Source of the DNA: Liriodendron chinense
Lineage: Eukaryota > Streptophyta > Magnoliopsida > Magnoliales > Magnoliaceae
Length of the DNA: 64,000 nucleotides
Reading direction: 5' to 3'
NCBI GenBank assembly: GCA_003013855.2
Contig: PVNU02000935.1
Coordinates: 682,001 to 746,000 of the forward strand
Shown: positions 1 through 11,561 of the stretch, one piece after another
Position numbering within the stretch: position 1 is the first letter of the stretch
Layout of the letters: each line of letters begins with the position of its first letter
Notes under the pieces: generated by a model
Seen by the model: the letters and a program-made list of their open reading frames with translations, nothing else
What the model was told of the DNA's origin: nothing
Databases searched by the model: none
Position numbers and translations under genes: made by a program

Positions 1-1
1 C

Positions 2-948
2 TTTATGGAAAATATCGAAGTAAAGTAAATGTTTCCACATGCCAAGGGCAACGTAGGGATCTTCCCCGCATGTCTTCCAAATAATATGTACCTGGTCGAG
101 CAATCTTGATGACTCGATATGAGCCTTCCCAATTAGGATCAAGCGACCGAGTGGCTGTTCCGATATTTTTGCTTGAATACCAAGTCACCGAGCCGAAAAG
201 CCATGAATTTGACCTCTAAATTGTGACAACGGGCTATACGTTGTTGATAAGCCGCTGCTCGAAGATGAGATATGTCCCTTTTTCTCTTCTAAAAGATCGA
301 GGTGAGATATGTCCCTTTTCTCTTCTAAGAGATCGAGGTGAAGTAATTGACTACCACAATTGTGAACCTGTTTTGTCATCTTTCCATAGGTAGTGGTCCG
401 ATTATATCGACTTACCATTGAGCGAAAGGCCAAGGGCCGTCCATCAACGTCATTTTCTCAGACAGTAAATGAGGAACTGGAGAATATCATTGACATTTGT
501 CACATTTCTTTGAGAATTCGATAACATCCACCTTCGTAATGGGCCAATAGTATCCTTGCTCATTGCTTTATATGCTACAAACCGTCCTTTGGGATGATTA
601 CCGCATGCCCCATGGTGTATTTCATCTAGAACACGGTATGCTTCTTCTGGATGGAGACACCTTAAATACGGTAAAGTAAAGCTTTTTAGGTAAGAATTTT
701 TTATTTTGTAAGATGTACCTAGCAGCACAATAACGAATTTGTCGGGCTGATTTTTTATCATCTGGGAGTCGCCCGCTTTGGAGGTAAAGGATGATGGGGT
801 TCATCCAACATGAAGATAAAAGCAATGTGACGACCTGCTCTAGAGCGACTTGATTGATACTCGGGGTAGATAGATGCTCAATAGGAACATCTTGCATAAG
901 ATCGAACTCAGGTGAAGAAGATAATTTTATTAAAGAATCTGCGAGCAT
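2..948 (-). pseudogene. Gypsy integrase remnants (zinc region and C-terminus, core deleted)
   Basis: About 948-640 reads MLADSLIKLSSSPEF..SWMNPIILYL, the RNase H to integrase linker. About 660-545 holds the HHCC-type zinc region (HHGACGNHPKGRFVAYKAMS) before a frameshift. About 430-365 keeps a frame-shifted start of the core (PWPFAQW-like). The sequence then jumps to the LDLLEEKRDISHL segment that normally follows the core, and ends with GSYRVIKIARPGTYYLEDM and a stop at the window edge. The LLEEKRDISH segment is duplicated in tandem (about 262-340). The D,D-35-E core is missing, so integration cannot be autonomous. Confidence 0.8.
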
Positions 949-949
949 G

Positions 950-1500
950 GTCTCTCAAGGAATATGAGTTATTTCATATTTGTTCAATTTGAGTGAGCAA
1001 GATGAGTACCTGAGATTTGTATGAAGCCATCCACTCATCTTTTGCCTCAAATTCGTTAAGCACTTGATTTATGATGAGCTGAGAGTTGCTGTGAATAAGC
1101 AAGTTCCTTATTGTGAGTATATTTGCTAAGACCGACAACTAAGGCTTCATATTCCACTTCGTTATTTGAGGCACGAAAGCCAAAGCGCAAAGCATGTTGG
1201 AATTACGATCCATCAGGAGTGATTAGGATTAATCCGACTCCATTGTCAGAGGAGCATGATGATCCATCTACATAAGGCAGCCAAGGTGCTTGCTCGCTCT
1301 CCAGCGGGTCATCACTGGAGATAGAAAAAGTAAGGTTCGAATATGTAAATTTGGCAATGAAGTCAACTACGACTTGGGGTTTATGAGTAGAAGGTAATAT
1401 TGTATTCGCCAAGCTCGATCGCCCATTGTTGTTTATCGACGAATTTGCTAAATCTCCTGAGATCGCCATAATAGGAGCTGCTTGGACATTCTCTCGATCT
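950..1500 (-). pseudogene. Gypsy RNase H remnant (additional RNase H type)
   Basis: WLPYVDGSSCSSDNGVGLI at about 1290-1230, followed out of frame by NNEVEYEALVVGL, carries the first Asp and the Glu of the RNase H fold. Just upstream (about 1400-1340) is text like QVVVDFIAKFT, which normally sits between the two RNase H domains of Tat elements. Reverse transcriptase and the first RNase H are therefore deleted. Frameshift after ITPDGS. Confidence 0.75.
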
Positions 1501-1559
1501 TGTACTGCAATTTCATAGCATGCTCGAGCTTCTTTCTAGTTCCCTCAAACTACCCCTAC

Positions 1560-2015
1560 TCCATTTGGAGTGGGAAACTTAATGCATAAGTAGAGAGGGT
1601 ATAGAGCTGCCCCTATCTTGGTGAGCGAGAGTCGGCCCAAGATGGCATTATACGCCGACTTTCAATCGACCATAAGAAAATTGATGAAAACAGTGACTTT
1701 GGTTAGGGCTTCTCCGAAAGTGACGGGAAGGTTAATACTCCCCTCTGATGTTACCACCTCACCCTCGAAACCGATAAGGGGTGTTGAGACTGGTTTGAGT
1801 AGATTTCTAGCAAGAGTCATCTTATTGAATGCTTCAAGATAAAGGACGTCTGCAGAGCTATCTGTATCCAACATAATACGGTGAGTTAAATAATTTGATA
1901 CCTTGAACACTACGACAATAGAATCCTTATGAGGGAAATGAATTCCTTCAGCATCTTTATGAGAGAAAGAGATTGGATGATGGCTTAAACTTGACATGCT
2001 GGATGATTTCTCCAC
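1560..2015 (-). pseudogene. Gypsy retropepsin (aspartic protease) remnant
   Basis: The segment contains RIMLDTDSSADVLYLEAF, matching the gypsy protease pattern in which the catalytic motif is usually D-[ST]-G-[AS]-S; here the active region reads D-T-D-S-S, so the glycine is replaced and the motif is probably dead. Downstream text ends with AILGRLSLTKIGAALYPLYA-like sequence, the usual protease-to-RT linker. The RT that should follow is missing. Confidence 0.8.
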
Positions 2016-2229
2016 CTAGTAAACGTGTTGTGGCTTCTGGCTCGCATTTCGAGTATATGCTTTTCTTGAGGCTTGGGAATCTCTTCCACAAGTTGGACCA
2101 CCTGCAATGGTCTGAATTTCGCCTGCAGGTTCAGCATCTTCCTGTGAAGGATGATGATGTGGTAACTTTTTCCTACGTGCTTGATATTCACGATGCGCTG
2201 GGGCATCAGATCATTTGGGCGACCGATCT

Positions 2230-3692
2230 TGTCGTGCCACATAATCTCGAAGATGTCCATTTCGAATGAGGGCTTCAATCTGGTCTTTAAGAGATATACA
2301 GTCTTAGGTATTATGCCCGTGATCTTTATGGAAGTAACAGAACTTCTTCTTGTCTCTTTTTTGGGGAACCGATTTGATCCTCGGAGGCCATTTAACATAT
2401 GACTTATGTTTGATCTCCATCAGTATCTTTTTTCTGGTGACTGATTGAGAGGGCGTATAATTGCGATATTTTCCAGAGTAAGACTTCCTTGAAGAGCGAT
2501 CAGGTCGGTCACGTCGATACTTCTTGTCTGCTGGAGAAAGCCTTTCGCTTTTTTCCTTGAACGCCATGACGAGCCAGGGCTACTTCTTCAGCATTAATGT
2601 ATTTTTGAGCCTTGGCCTAGAACTCGATCATCATTTTATGAGGGTTTTTATCCAGGGTGAATGGAAATTTTTCACTTGTAATGCCCGCTATAAGGGCGGT
2701 GAGACCCTTATCTTCAGTATAACCCTCAGTTTGGACTGCTTCTACCGTGAATCGAAGGGTGAATTCTTTAATCGTCTCTCCATGCTGCTACTTCAAATCT
2801 GATAGGTGAGATGCATATTTTTTTATACTGATGCTTCCCATGAACTGAGAAAGAAAGAGATTCGATAACTAAGAGAAGCATGCAATGGATTGAGGCTTTA
2901 GACCAAGGAACCAAGTACGTGCTGCGTTTTTTAGAGTTAAAGAGAAGGCTCTACACATAATTTCAGAGCTATATCCTTCGAGCTCCATAAGGGATCTAGA
3001 CGTCTCCAGATGTTTAAGGGGATCGACGATACCAGTATATGAAACAACGCTGGGCGTCCAATATTTTTTAGGCAAAGGAGCCTCCATTACTTCGCGAGTA
3101 AAAAGAGGTTCAAATCGTCGAATTGTCGGTAGAGTGGATGTTGGGAAATTATTTGATATCGTTGTTCAATATCAGCGAAATGATCCGCAATTTTCCTGAG
3201 ATCTCCTTCCCAAGGCAGAGTATAATTAGATGTCTCGACATCAAGTTGTTCTTCAGCTTCATGTTGTCGGGAAGCGCTGGAGCGGATAAATTGTGGGCGT
3301 TGATTATGAACTTAATTACCACGAGGAATACAATTCGAAAGATGATTGGTCTGAACTTGTAGTTTATCTAGAGAATGTCTAGAAGCTGCAGACGCGGGTT
3401 GTAATGGCGGTCCTTCTGGAGGGTTCTGCGATTCGAGAAAACGCTGGTTAAACCGACTAGATAAGGCTTGAAATCTAACCTGGAGAGTAAGGAGCGTATC
3501 CTCAACGAAACGCATAATACCATCAAAGCCACTAGATATATCTTGGAAAGGATTCTGCGCAGGAAGGTTGGGCTCTGCAGGAGGAATCCCTATTGAAGTA
3601 GCCTGAGGGAGGTTGGGAGTTGGCTCAGGGATGTCTGGTGGTGGTAATGTTTGCTTTGAGGTGGAAGGATGAGTCATTTTCTTAGGAGGCAT
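2230..3692 (-). pseudogene. Gypsy gag remnant with CCHC-like knuckle
   Basis: The start MPPKKMTHPSTSK at 3692 is followed by a proline-rich N-terminus. The capsid segment (about 3087-2869) contains the retrotransposon-gag motif YTGIVDPLKHLE and ALTLKNAARTWF-like text. A basic RDRPDRSSRK region follows, then a knuckle-like CYFHKDHGHNT in which a stop precedes the last DC. Gag packages element RNA. Several stops and frame changes break the frame, so no full Gag can be made. Confidence 0.85.
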
Positions 3693-3735
3693 AGTAAGAA
3701 GTAATAATTTGTAATGAGAACGAATTGAATAGTCA

Positions 3736-3753
3736 TTCCCACAAACGGCGCCA
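3736..3753 (-). other. Primer-binding site of the gypsy element
   Basis: The minus strand reads TGGCGCCGTTTGTGGGAA three bases after the LTR end. TGGCGCCG is a common primer-binding start in plant Ty3/gypsy elements and pairs with a tRNA 3' end; which tRNA was not determined. Confidence 0.8.
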
Positions 3754-3971
3754 ATCTGTTGACGTCAGATTATGGTAACAGGTCCGTCCCAAGTATACGT
3801 CCTTTCCGAAGTGAGCTCCCCTCCAAACTTGAAAGCCAAAGAAGAAAACTAAGGGTGGCCAGCGCTTGGCTATTGGCCCTCCGAAGCTTAAGTCAAAGGT
3901 GACTTGATAGTAAGAAGAAGTATGAAATGTAGGCTTAGAGATTGTGTACCTTTATCACCTGTGGGGCCATC

Positions 3972-3979
3972 TATTTATA
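3972..3979 (-). promoter_or_regulatory. TATA box of the gypsy LTR
   Basis: Minus strand reads TATAAATA in a GC-richer context, about 215 bases before the LTR 3' end. This fits the U3/R promoter of an LTR. Activity is inferred only. Confidence 0.6.
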
Positions 3980-4201
3980 CATATTTGGGTAATCCAGTCT
4001 GTTATGCAAGCCGTTAAGATCACTGCTGATTTCAGGGGATAAGGTGCTTATCCTGTTAATCCTTAGATAAGGGGATGGCCTAACCACTCTAGACGTCTAG
4101 CTATTACGTCTCTTGATGGAGATCTCCCATGGTTCGGAGCTACGAATAGAAACAAGCCAAAATCGGACTATATGGGCTGCCGATACTATGAGACGAGGGA
4201 C

Positions 4202-4500
4202 GTTTCTGCCAGACAACCAAAGACCAGGGCGGCTCGCATAATGGGAGTGTCCCCGCTCGATGACTAAAGACCAGGGCTGCTCGCATAATAAGGGTTGCTC
4301 ACATAACGGGGGCTGCTCACATAATGGGGGTCTCCCCACTCAACAACTAGAGACCAGAGTTGCTCACATAATGGGGGCTGCTCAAATGACAGGAGCCGCT
4401 CACATAACGGGGGCTGCTCACATGACGGGAGCTGCTCACATAATGGGGGTCTCCCCAATCAATGACCAGAGACTAGAGCTGATCACATAACAGGGGCTTT
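4202..4500. repeat. Minisatellite inside the gypsy LTR
   Basis: About ten degenerate units around GCTGCTCACATAACGGGG, roughly 18-20 bp each, occur in blocks separated by a second motif (GTCTCCCC.. followed by AGAGACCAG). The array has a higher-order structure, not a plain tandem run. It lies upstream of the LTR TATA box on the minus strand. Confidence 0.85.
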
Positions 4501-4744
4501 TGCGGGTTGTATATATGTGACCATAAAGACGTTCGACGTCCATAGGCTTCAAGTTCCTTCGACGACCAACTTTATTCTACAACACATGCCGTCTATTTTT
4601 TTTATATATCATTTTAAGTTATAATTACAAAAAAGAAAAAAAAAAGAAAAACAGAAAAGATGCAAGGTTAAGTTAAGCGAGAAAAGCGGTATCACCAGGC
4701 TAAAGACATAGCTAGATATATGCTAGCAAGGTCATCAAGAGGGA

Positions 4745-4963
4745 GGCGGATTAGGTACTTCCTAAGCCGGTGCAGGGCTTGGGACAGGCTTGATGTGGCA
4801 CTTACGTGTCATGTATTGGTGCAGAGCATGTTGTCAAGAGACACCTGCCACATCAGCAAGCCTGACATAAGTCTGTCAGGTCTGCTCTCCACCACTAAAC
4901 ACGTGCCATATACTGGCCTGCCCGAGCTATGCACAAGCTTGGGCAGTACCTAATCCAAGCTCC
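4745..4963. mobile_element. Small foldback MITE-like element
   Basis: The ends are inverted repeats: GGATTAGGTACT near 4749 and AGTACCTAATCC near 4946, with further pairing inside (AAGC..GTGCA..GGG). Length about 215 bp. I saw no clear target duplication and no coding capacity. Confidence 0.55.
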
Positions 4964-6828
4964 ATAAGAAGATATCTCCACTGTTTCACGTGGTGGGGCC
5001 CACTGATCTTTGGATCTACCATGTCTGTGAGCGGACACCCACGTCATGGTCTAAGTAACCTTGTGGACAGGTTCCGTGGAAAACGAACATCAGGGGTGGG
5101 CCCGAGAAAGGTTTCAACGGTACCTGCTTAACCACCACCGTTTTCTGTGCTGGGCACACATGAGCTTTGAATCTCTCTCACTTTTTGGGCTCGTGCCCTG
5201 AATGAGCTGGCAAGATGGATGGGTAGTGTGGAATAGGTCTGTACATCATGGTGGGCGCGCCCCAGCAAAAAAATGGTGGCTCCAGCAAATTGGATGAATA
5301 GTGTGGATAAAACAAATATTTCAGTGGGTCCCACAGCATGGTGAGCATGCTGTCCTCACAGCGTGCCAGGGTTCGAAGGCAATTTGCGTCCCTTGCACCC
5401 CACATACCAATGTGACACATGTGCCTTTGTCGATTATCAATTGCTACATATATGCTATGTGTACAAATTAATGTACATAAATATTATCCTCTAGCTTTAA
5501 TTATCTACAAGTCAAATTATTTGCCAATGTGTTTCTTATGTTGCGTGTGCTACCATACAATTTCAAGCACCTCACATACATATGTCACACGTGCCACAAT
5601 TCAACTTTAAGTGCCCCACATATGTTATCTATACCACATGATCAGCTGTTCATTTTCTAGTGTCTTATATGTGCTAAGTGTCCTAATTTAACATATTACA
5701 ATAACTATTAGAAATTTGGAAAAAATAAAAGGCATTTTGCCCAAATTTTTTTTTGAAAAGTAAATCCAAATTTTCTTACAAAATCATGTGCAAACAAATA
5801 AGGAATATGACATTCTTTTTCTAACAGTTTCCTGGAGATAAGGCTCCTAGAGACGGTAGGTTTTTTTTTTTTTTTTTCATGCTTTTTACAAACCCTATCA
5901 GACCCTTTAGAATATTCTAGTGTGAAATATTTTCCTGCCAGAGTTTTTGACATATATCACCCACCCTTTTTATACACTAAAAAGCTTCCTATCCTTTTAG
6001 TATCGCTATATAGAAATATGGTACTGTGTACTGCTTTACTTATAAGTATAGTAAATATTGGCTTGCAATCGCCAAATTTACAGGTGGTCAAGAGAAATTA
6101 AGAACGGTCCACATTCAATATTCATTAATTCCAAGGTTACAACCACTAATCTAAGTAGCCCAACCACGCAATGGTGATCAGTGGGTCAAGCACGTGGTAT
6201 CCTTTTTCCAACTGTGAACAGCGGGTAAAGCACGTGCTACCCTTTTTCCATGCAAAAGGGTCCATGCACCTGTTTCTCTCCTTAGCTTTTGACTTCACTC
6301 ATTTCTCCTTCTGTCAATGGCGAATTTTCAGTTAAGTGGGCCCGTCGTCTAGAAGAACCTTCATAAAATTGGACTCAGATTTTGTAGTGACCCCTTGCCA
6401 CAAGACAGGTGCACGATCCACTTTGCACGCTCCATCCTTCGGCCCTTCGCAGTGCACAAAATGGTCCTCGTCAATGTTGGAAATGCTCTACGAGCGCCGT
6501 CATGATGCATGTGTTTTATCCATGCCGTTCATCCATTTTTCCAGTGGATTATAGGGCATGAAGTGGCATGAAGTGGCCCACTTCTCATTTATATCTTACA
6601 ATTACAAACACCGGCAATTCAATTTTCTTAAAGAGCAGCACTTAAGAGTCGAACACGCATCATACCATGTATGCATGACTTTGACAACGGCCATTAGATG
6701 TGGGGCTGATACACTTTAATTTCCAGATGCTCTCTAAATTCCAAGCACAACAATTTCAACATTGCACAAAGAATTGAGCTATTTTCAAGAAAATAGGAAG
6801 TGTGGTACTCTCGGTGTTATTGATTCAG

Positions 6829-6837
<9 letters not shown>
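4964..6837. other. Non-coding interval with a degenerate foldback-module fragment
   Basis: Positions 5160-5345 match the right half of the dispersed foldback module (GGGCTCGTGCCCTGAATGAG..TACATCATGGTGGG) and include a partial internal duplication of the GTGTGGATAAAAC end. The rest is AT-rich and shows no credible ORF. A segment at about 6085-6195 is repeated in direct orientation at about 6938-7050 (AAGAAATTAAGAATGG..GTGTCAAG). Confidence 0.5.

Positions 6838-6863
<26 letters not shown>
6838..6863. repeat. (TTA)n microsatellite
   Basis: Perfect run of ATT/TTA triplets preceded by a short T run; low-complexity only. Confidence 0.9.
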
Positions 6864-7079
6864 GAGATAAGAAAAATTTATTCACATAAAATAGGCTATA
6901 CAATTTCTACATTTGATCATCACAGTTCCGCACCATCAGAAGAAATTAAGAATGGTTCACATTCAAAATTCATATGTTCCATGGTTAGAACCAGTCATCT
7001 CGGCCGTTCAAGCACAGTTCAAGCACACTATGGCTATTAGTGTGTCAAGAACTTGAGGTCAATTATCATCTTCCTCACG

Positions 7080-7680
7080 GAATAACTACTCCAAATCTAT
7101 GGAACCCCCTGGACTCCTCAATAGGGCTTTCTCGAATCCATGAGAAAAATCTCGAATCCACAAAATAAAATAGAAATAAATCAAAATTTAATTGATTTTA
7201 ATATGAACGATAATTTAAACATCTTAAGCATCCTTGAATACTGATAATCAAACTCTAGAAATCCTAATTGCGTAAAGAAAAAATCCTAATAAAAAACGGA
7301 AACAAATATGTAGAAACCGCGCCAAACTTTCGAGCCCATCGACTTGTCAACCGGTCGAAGTTGAGATGCAACTAGTCGACAAAGATCGGTTGACCGGTCG
7401 AAAGTGGCCCAAACTGTCCAGAGAGTTCAACCAACTCTGTGTGTAATTCTAATGGATTTTGATCGGTTGACCGGTCTAAAGTGATGAAATTTGTCCAAAG
7501 AGTTGGAATGAAATTCAGATCCTTTTTTATAGGTGTTTGATCTGGTTCGACCGGTCTACCAAGGTATTCGACTAGTTGAACTATGCAATCAACTGTTAAT
7601 TCTTTCTGATCTTGGGCTCCTTTTGTTCCATCCTCGCCATGAAAGTGTCCACAACCCGTTCTACATCAAAATGTAGTATG
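7080..7680 (-). repeat. LTR-like remnant with GACCGGTC palindromes
   Basis: The block has repeated TTGACCGGTCGAAAG-type motifs at about 7358-7400, 7390-7400, 7470-7480 and 7548-7552, and a minus-strand TATA-like CACCTATAAAAAAGG at about 7530. This layout is like the U3 regions of the LTRs at 11562, 13043 and 41138. No second LTR or coding region accompanies it. LTR identity is inferred. Confidence 0.4.
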
Positions 7681-8636
7681 GTTTCCTAATGCCTCAAAAA
7701 CATAGTAACCACTCGTCATTGGGCGAGAGCTTGCTCATCAACCAAGCAAACCAGTACCTTGTAGATGTCCTATCTCATGACTCAGGCCAATAAGGGCTTG
7801 TTTGGATGCCACCAAATAAGTTACTCTTTTCCTAACGCATGGTCCACCTTAGAACCGGATCTATTTTAGAATAAATATATCAATAAGGGCCACACCATCT
7901 TGGCTGAGTCGGAGGTCTCACCTAATCCACTCTTGGATTACTGAAGTGGTTGGTTACAGTTATATAAAAGTTATCAAAGATGGTTGGTAACAGATGCATA
8001 AAAGTAATCGATGGTGAGGAGAAATTGGGAATGACTCATACTTAATGTTTCAAGTCAAGCAAGCAATGATCTTCAACTTGTCAAGCACGTTATACCATTT
8101 ATTCATGCAATAGATTCTGTAGGCTTTTTTTCCTTAGCCAATGACTGTCATCATCTCTCCTTCTCTCACCGCGTTTATAAAGTAGATAAATTTTCATAAT
8201 TATCGTATCCCATGCTGCAAGGAATTGTAAGCAGGTGCGTCCCAACTAAATACTTAAATTAATTAATTGATGGTGGAGTTGAGTTTTTAAGTGTTCGAAC
8301 ATGGCCCACTTGATGAGTGGATCTTTATGAAAAAGGTTTATGCTCATAATGAGGACCCCATCGTCAACCAATAAATGTACAAAATCTCTCACATTTGTGT
8401 GACAATGTTATGTGTTGAAGCCCCTGTTTTTCGCACGTGCATGTTGATAAGCCAGTCAAATTTCACAATTAGCACTATCAACTAATCAGGATTGAGTTGC
8501 ACTGCGGATCCAACTAATAGTGGCACACATACGAGCCATCCAACCAAGCAATCTGGAGTTCCTAGGTTCAAATACGGGCCCATATAAGAAATCGGGAGTT
8601 GCCATGTTCAAATACGGGCCCAATAAGAGCTATCAA
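7681..8636. other. Non-coding interval
   Basis: No credible gene. A GGGCTTGTTTGGATGCC motif near 7793 resembles the terminus of some hAT or PIF MITEs, but I found no partner. The last five bases (ATCAA, 8632-8636) are the candidate target-site copy next to the copia LTR. Confidence 0.4.
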
Positions 8637-8960
8637 TGTTGCGCAACACGCTAATAACAACGATGAACCGAGATCCAATCTCCGGTCTCACCCAAAAATA
8701 ATAAACAAGAAGAAATAATAACTAGAAGCGGAATTGAACAAACCAACAAACCACAAGACAAATTTTACGTGGAAAAACCCCAATAAAGGTAAAAAAACCA
8801 CGGTGCAAAGCTCCACTATGAAGAAAACGAGGTTATAAGCAATATACTTACATTCTCTGATGCTCCCATGCACAGAGATGGCCCTTTTCGCTAACCCCTT
8901 CTCTCTTTCTCACCTAGGACATATAGAAAACCCAATTCCATACCCTAATCCCGGATTACA

Positions 8961-9017
<57 letters not shown>

Positions 9018-9365
9018 CATAACACGGAAATTAAACTCAAATAAAGAAACCCCGCGAAACAGATCACGCATGGTTGGGCGCCCGGTCAGGCATGGTCGAG
9101 CACTCGCCCATTACAAAATATGTCCAGCGACTTAACAGAGAGAACACTCAAATTTCGGGGGTCTGACGAAACCTGGCCGGGCTCCCGCCCTAGGCACCGA
9201 GCACCGCGGGCGCCTGGTCTACTGACCATCAGGTTCCTGACTGTTTGATAAATAGTCCAGAGACATGTCTCCCATACGTGAATATCGGGCGTCCAGTCAT
9301 AGACTGTCCGGGGGCCCGACCACCTTTGGCTGGCAATCTTGGTGTGCTGGGTTTACACCTCAACA
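8637..9365 (-). repeat. 3' LTR of the copia element
   Basis: Plus-strand ends TGTTGCGCAACACG and TTTACACCTCAACA give TG..CA ends. It matches 16284-16927 along nearly its whole length, apart from a (TA)n expansion at 8963-9016. It contains repeated GGTCGGGCGCCCGG-type palindromic motifs (about 9070-9320). The minus strand upstream of the LTR reads CTCCAAGTAAGAGATTG, a polypurine-like tract. Confidence 0.9.
8963..9016. repeat. (TA)n microsatellite in the LTR
   Basis: About 27 TA units; the partner LTR has only CCCATATATATAGC at the same place, so the run expanded after insertion. Confidence 0.95.
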
Positions 9366-9689
9366 ATCTCTTACTTGGAGACACATCACCATATATCCTT
9401 CGTCTTCTACATCCGGAGTGCACCACCTCCCTATCTTCAAGCCTGAAGACCAATCTAAGCTGAATAGAGCTTCAACTTCTCCCATGTGACCGCCTTGGTC
9501 AACATATCCGCAGGGTTCTCACTTGTATGAATCTTCTCAAGAGCAACCGATCCATCTTCCAGTAACGAACGTATGAAGTGATATCTAATGCCAATATGCT
9601 TGGTCCTTAAATGAAATACTGAATTCTTAGCCAAGTGTATTACACTCTAACTGTCACTGTACAGCTTGCAATCTGCTTACTTCTTACCT

Positions 9690-10084
9690 AATTCTTCCAT
9701 AAAACCTTACATCAACACCATCTCCTTGCATGCTTCTGTCGCTGCAACATACTCTGCTTCTGTTGTATTGATTGACATTATCTTCTATAACTGAGAGATC
9801 CAACTGACTGCAGCACTACCCAGGGTAAAGATATACCCTATAGTGCTCCTTTTGCTATCAATATCCCCTACCAAATCTAAATCAACGTAACTTTGTAGCT
9901 CGATTTTCGATCCTCCATAATACAGCCCTACATCCACAGTACTTACCAGGTATCTGAGGATCCACTTCATAGCTTCCCAATGTTCTTTCCCGGGGTTGTT
10001 CATAAACCTGCTAACAACTCCCACTGCTTGAGTAATATCTGGCCTCGTGTTAACTATAGCATACACGAGGCTCCCTATAGCCAT
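9690..10084 (-). pseudogene. Copia RNase H remnant
   Basis: The segment reads AIGSLVYAIVNTRPDITQAV, then LQSYVDLDLVGDIDSKRST, the copia RNase H signature, followed by GYIFTLGSAAVSW. Downstream, QEAE-type text (about 9780-9700) continues in another frame. RNase H removes the RNA strand during reverse transcription. In-frame stops near 10085 separate it from RT. Confidence 0.85.
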
Positions 10085-10089
10085 GTAGT

Positions 10090-11265
10090 CCTATTCTTCC
10101 TGCGTCTTTGCACCTTACTCCTTAAAAAGCTTGAAGTGATTGACTAATAGAGTGTTAACTGGCTTAGCACCTCCCATACTGAATTGATCAAGTACCTTAG
10201 CTATGTACTCTACTTATGACAAAATAAATGTCTTGTTTTCTCTGTCATGGTTTATCCTCACTCATAAGATTTATTTTGCGGCTCCCAAATCCTTCATGAC
10301 AAATTCTCTAGACAACTGTCTTTTGAGATCTGAGATGTCCTTCATGCTTAATTCGGCTACACGCATATTCTCAACATACAGAAGAAGAATGATGTACGAC
10401 GTATCAAACTTCTTCAGGTAATAACAGTGGTTTACATGACATCTCCTAAACCTATTTCCCACTATGAGACTGTCGAACTTCTTGTACCACTGCCTTAGAA
10501 TCTGCTTTAGGCCATATAGACTCTTTTTCAGTCTACATACCTTATTATCCTTTTCTGGTGCCATGTATCTTGTCGGCTGATGCATATATATCTCTTCTTC
10601 AAGGTCTCCATGAAGAAAGACTGTCTTAACATCTAGTTACTCTAGATGTAAGTCCTCTATAGCCATTATACTCAAGACCGTGTGAATCATAGACATTTTC
10701 ACTACTGGTGAAAATATTTAAGTGAAATCGATACTTGTCTTTTATTGGAACCCTTTCACAACCAATCTAGCCTTGTATCGCTTTGAATCATCATGCTTCT
10801 CTTTCAGTCTATAAACCCACTTGTTTTTAAGAGTTTTCTTGCCCTTAGGTAGAGTGATGAGCTACCACGTATGATTAGACTCAAGGGAGTATATCTCATC
10901 ATTCATAGCATGCTCCTACTTAACCCATGTATCTGATTGTAATGCTTCTTCAAAACACTCTGGTTCACCATTATCTGTCAGTAGTAGATAATGTAAGGAG
11001 GGCAAGTATCAAACTTGGTTCTCTTCTCCCGAGTAGACCTCCTCACAACCGGTGTCTACGGCTCTGCCTCATTATGCTCCTGTGCATGCTCATTCTGTGG
11101 CACTGTAACACTTGTGTCTAGTAACTCTTCCAACTCTACGAATTCTTTCTCATCGGCCTTAATTTGTTTTTGCTGTAAACTGTCCTTATGCATCACTTTC
11201 TCATTAAAGACTACGTCCTTGCTTCTGATGATTTTTCGGTTCTCTGAATCCCAAAACTGGTAGCC
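10090..11265 (-). pseudogene. Copia reverse transcriptase remnant
   Basis: Minus-strand text includes KNKWVYRLKEKHDDSKRYKA (about 10830-10770), LDVKTVFLHGDLEEEIYMHQ (about 10640-10580), VCRLKKSLYGLKQILRQWY (about 10545-10490) and ILLLYVENM where an active enzyme has YVDDM. The catalytic Asp pair has become Glu-Asn, so the polymerase site is dead. Several stops also interrupt it. At 11265-11200 the pre-RT linker FWDSENRKIIRSKDVVFNEK is readable. Confidence 0.88.
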
Positions 11266-11561
11266 AAAACCATGCTGCCCATAACATATAAACGTGCACC
11301 TCCTGGACTTCGCATCCAGTTTGTTTCTATACTCTGCATCAATGTGAACCTATGAAGTACAACTGAACACTTTGAGATGTGTAAGGTTCACTTCTTTCCC
11401 AGTCCACGTTTCCTCTGGTAACCCACCATCCAATGATGCTGAGGGACTTCGATTGATGAGATATACGGCAGTATTCACAGCATCTGCCCAAAATGTCTTG
11501 GGCAAGCCTACATGTAACCTTATGCTCCTGGCGCTCTCAAGAATAGTTTTGTTAATGCGCT

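Larger units (their letters stand above)
1..4584 (-). mobile_element. Ty3/gypsy (Tat-like) retrotransposon, internally deleted, 3' end outside window
   Basis: Read on the minus strand the order is 5' LTR (4584-3757), primer-binding site, gag, CCHC-like knuckle, retropepsin, RNase H, integrase zinc region and integrase C-terminus, which ends at the window edge. The RNase H block (YVDGSS, NNEVEYEAL) resembles the additional RNase H typical of the Tat lineage; the lineage is inferred from that. Reverse transcriptase and first RNase H are absent: the protease linker runs within about 200 bases into RNase H-flanking sequence. The integrase catalytic core is also absent. Many stops and frame changes show an old, non-autonomous copy. 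The 3' LTR must lie left of position 1. A single edge of a target duplication would start at 4585 (catgc). Confidence 0.9.
3757..4584 (-). repeat. 5' LTR of the Ty3/gypsy element
   Basis: On the minus strand it starts TGTTGTAGAATAAAG at 4584 and ends TCTGACGTCAACA at 3757, giving TG..CA ends and a length of 828 bp. A primer-binding motif follows directly. It contains a TATA box at 3972-3979 and a minisatellite at 4202-4500 in the U3 side. Confidence 0.85.

Noticed and set aside
4202..4500. CRISPR-like array
   Set aside because: Repeats are degenerate and lack unique spacers; it is an LTR minisatellite in plant DNA.
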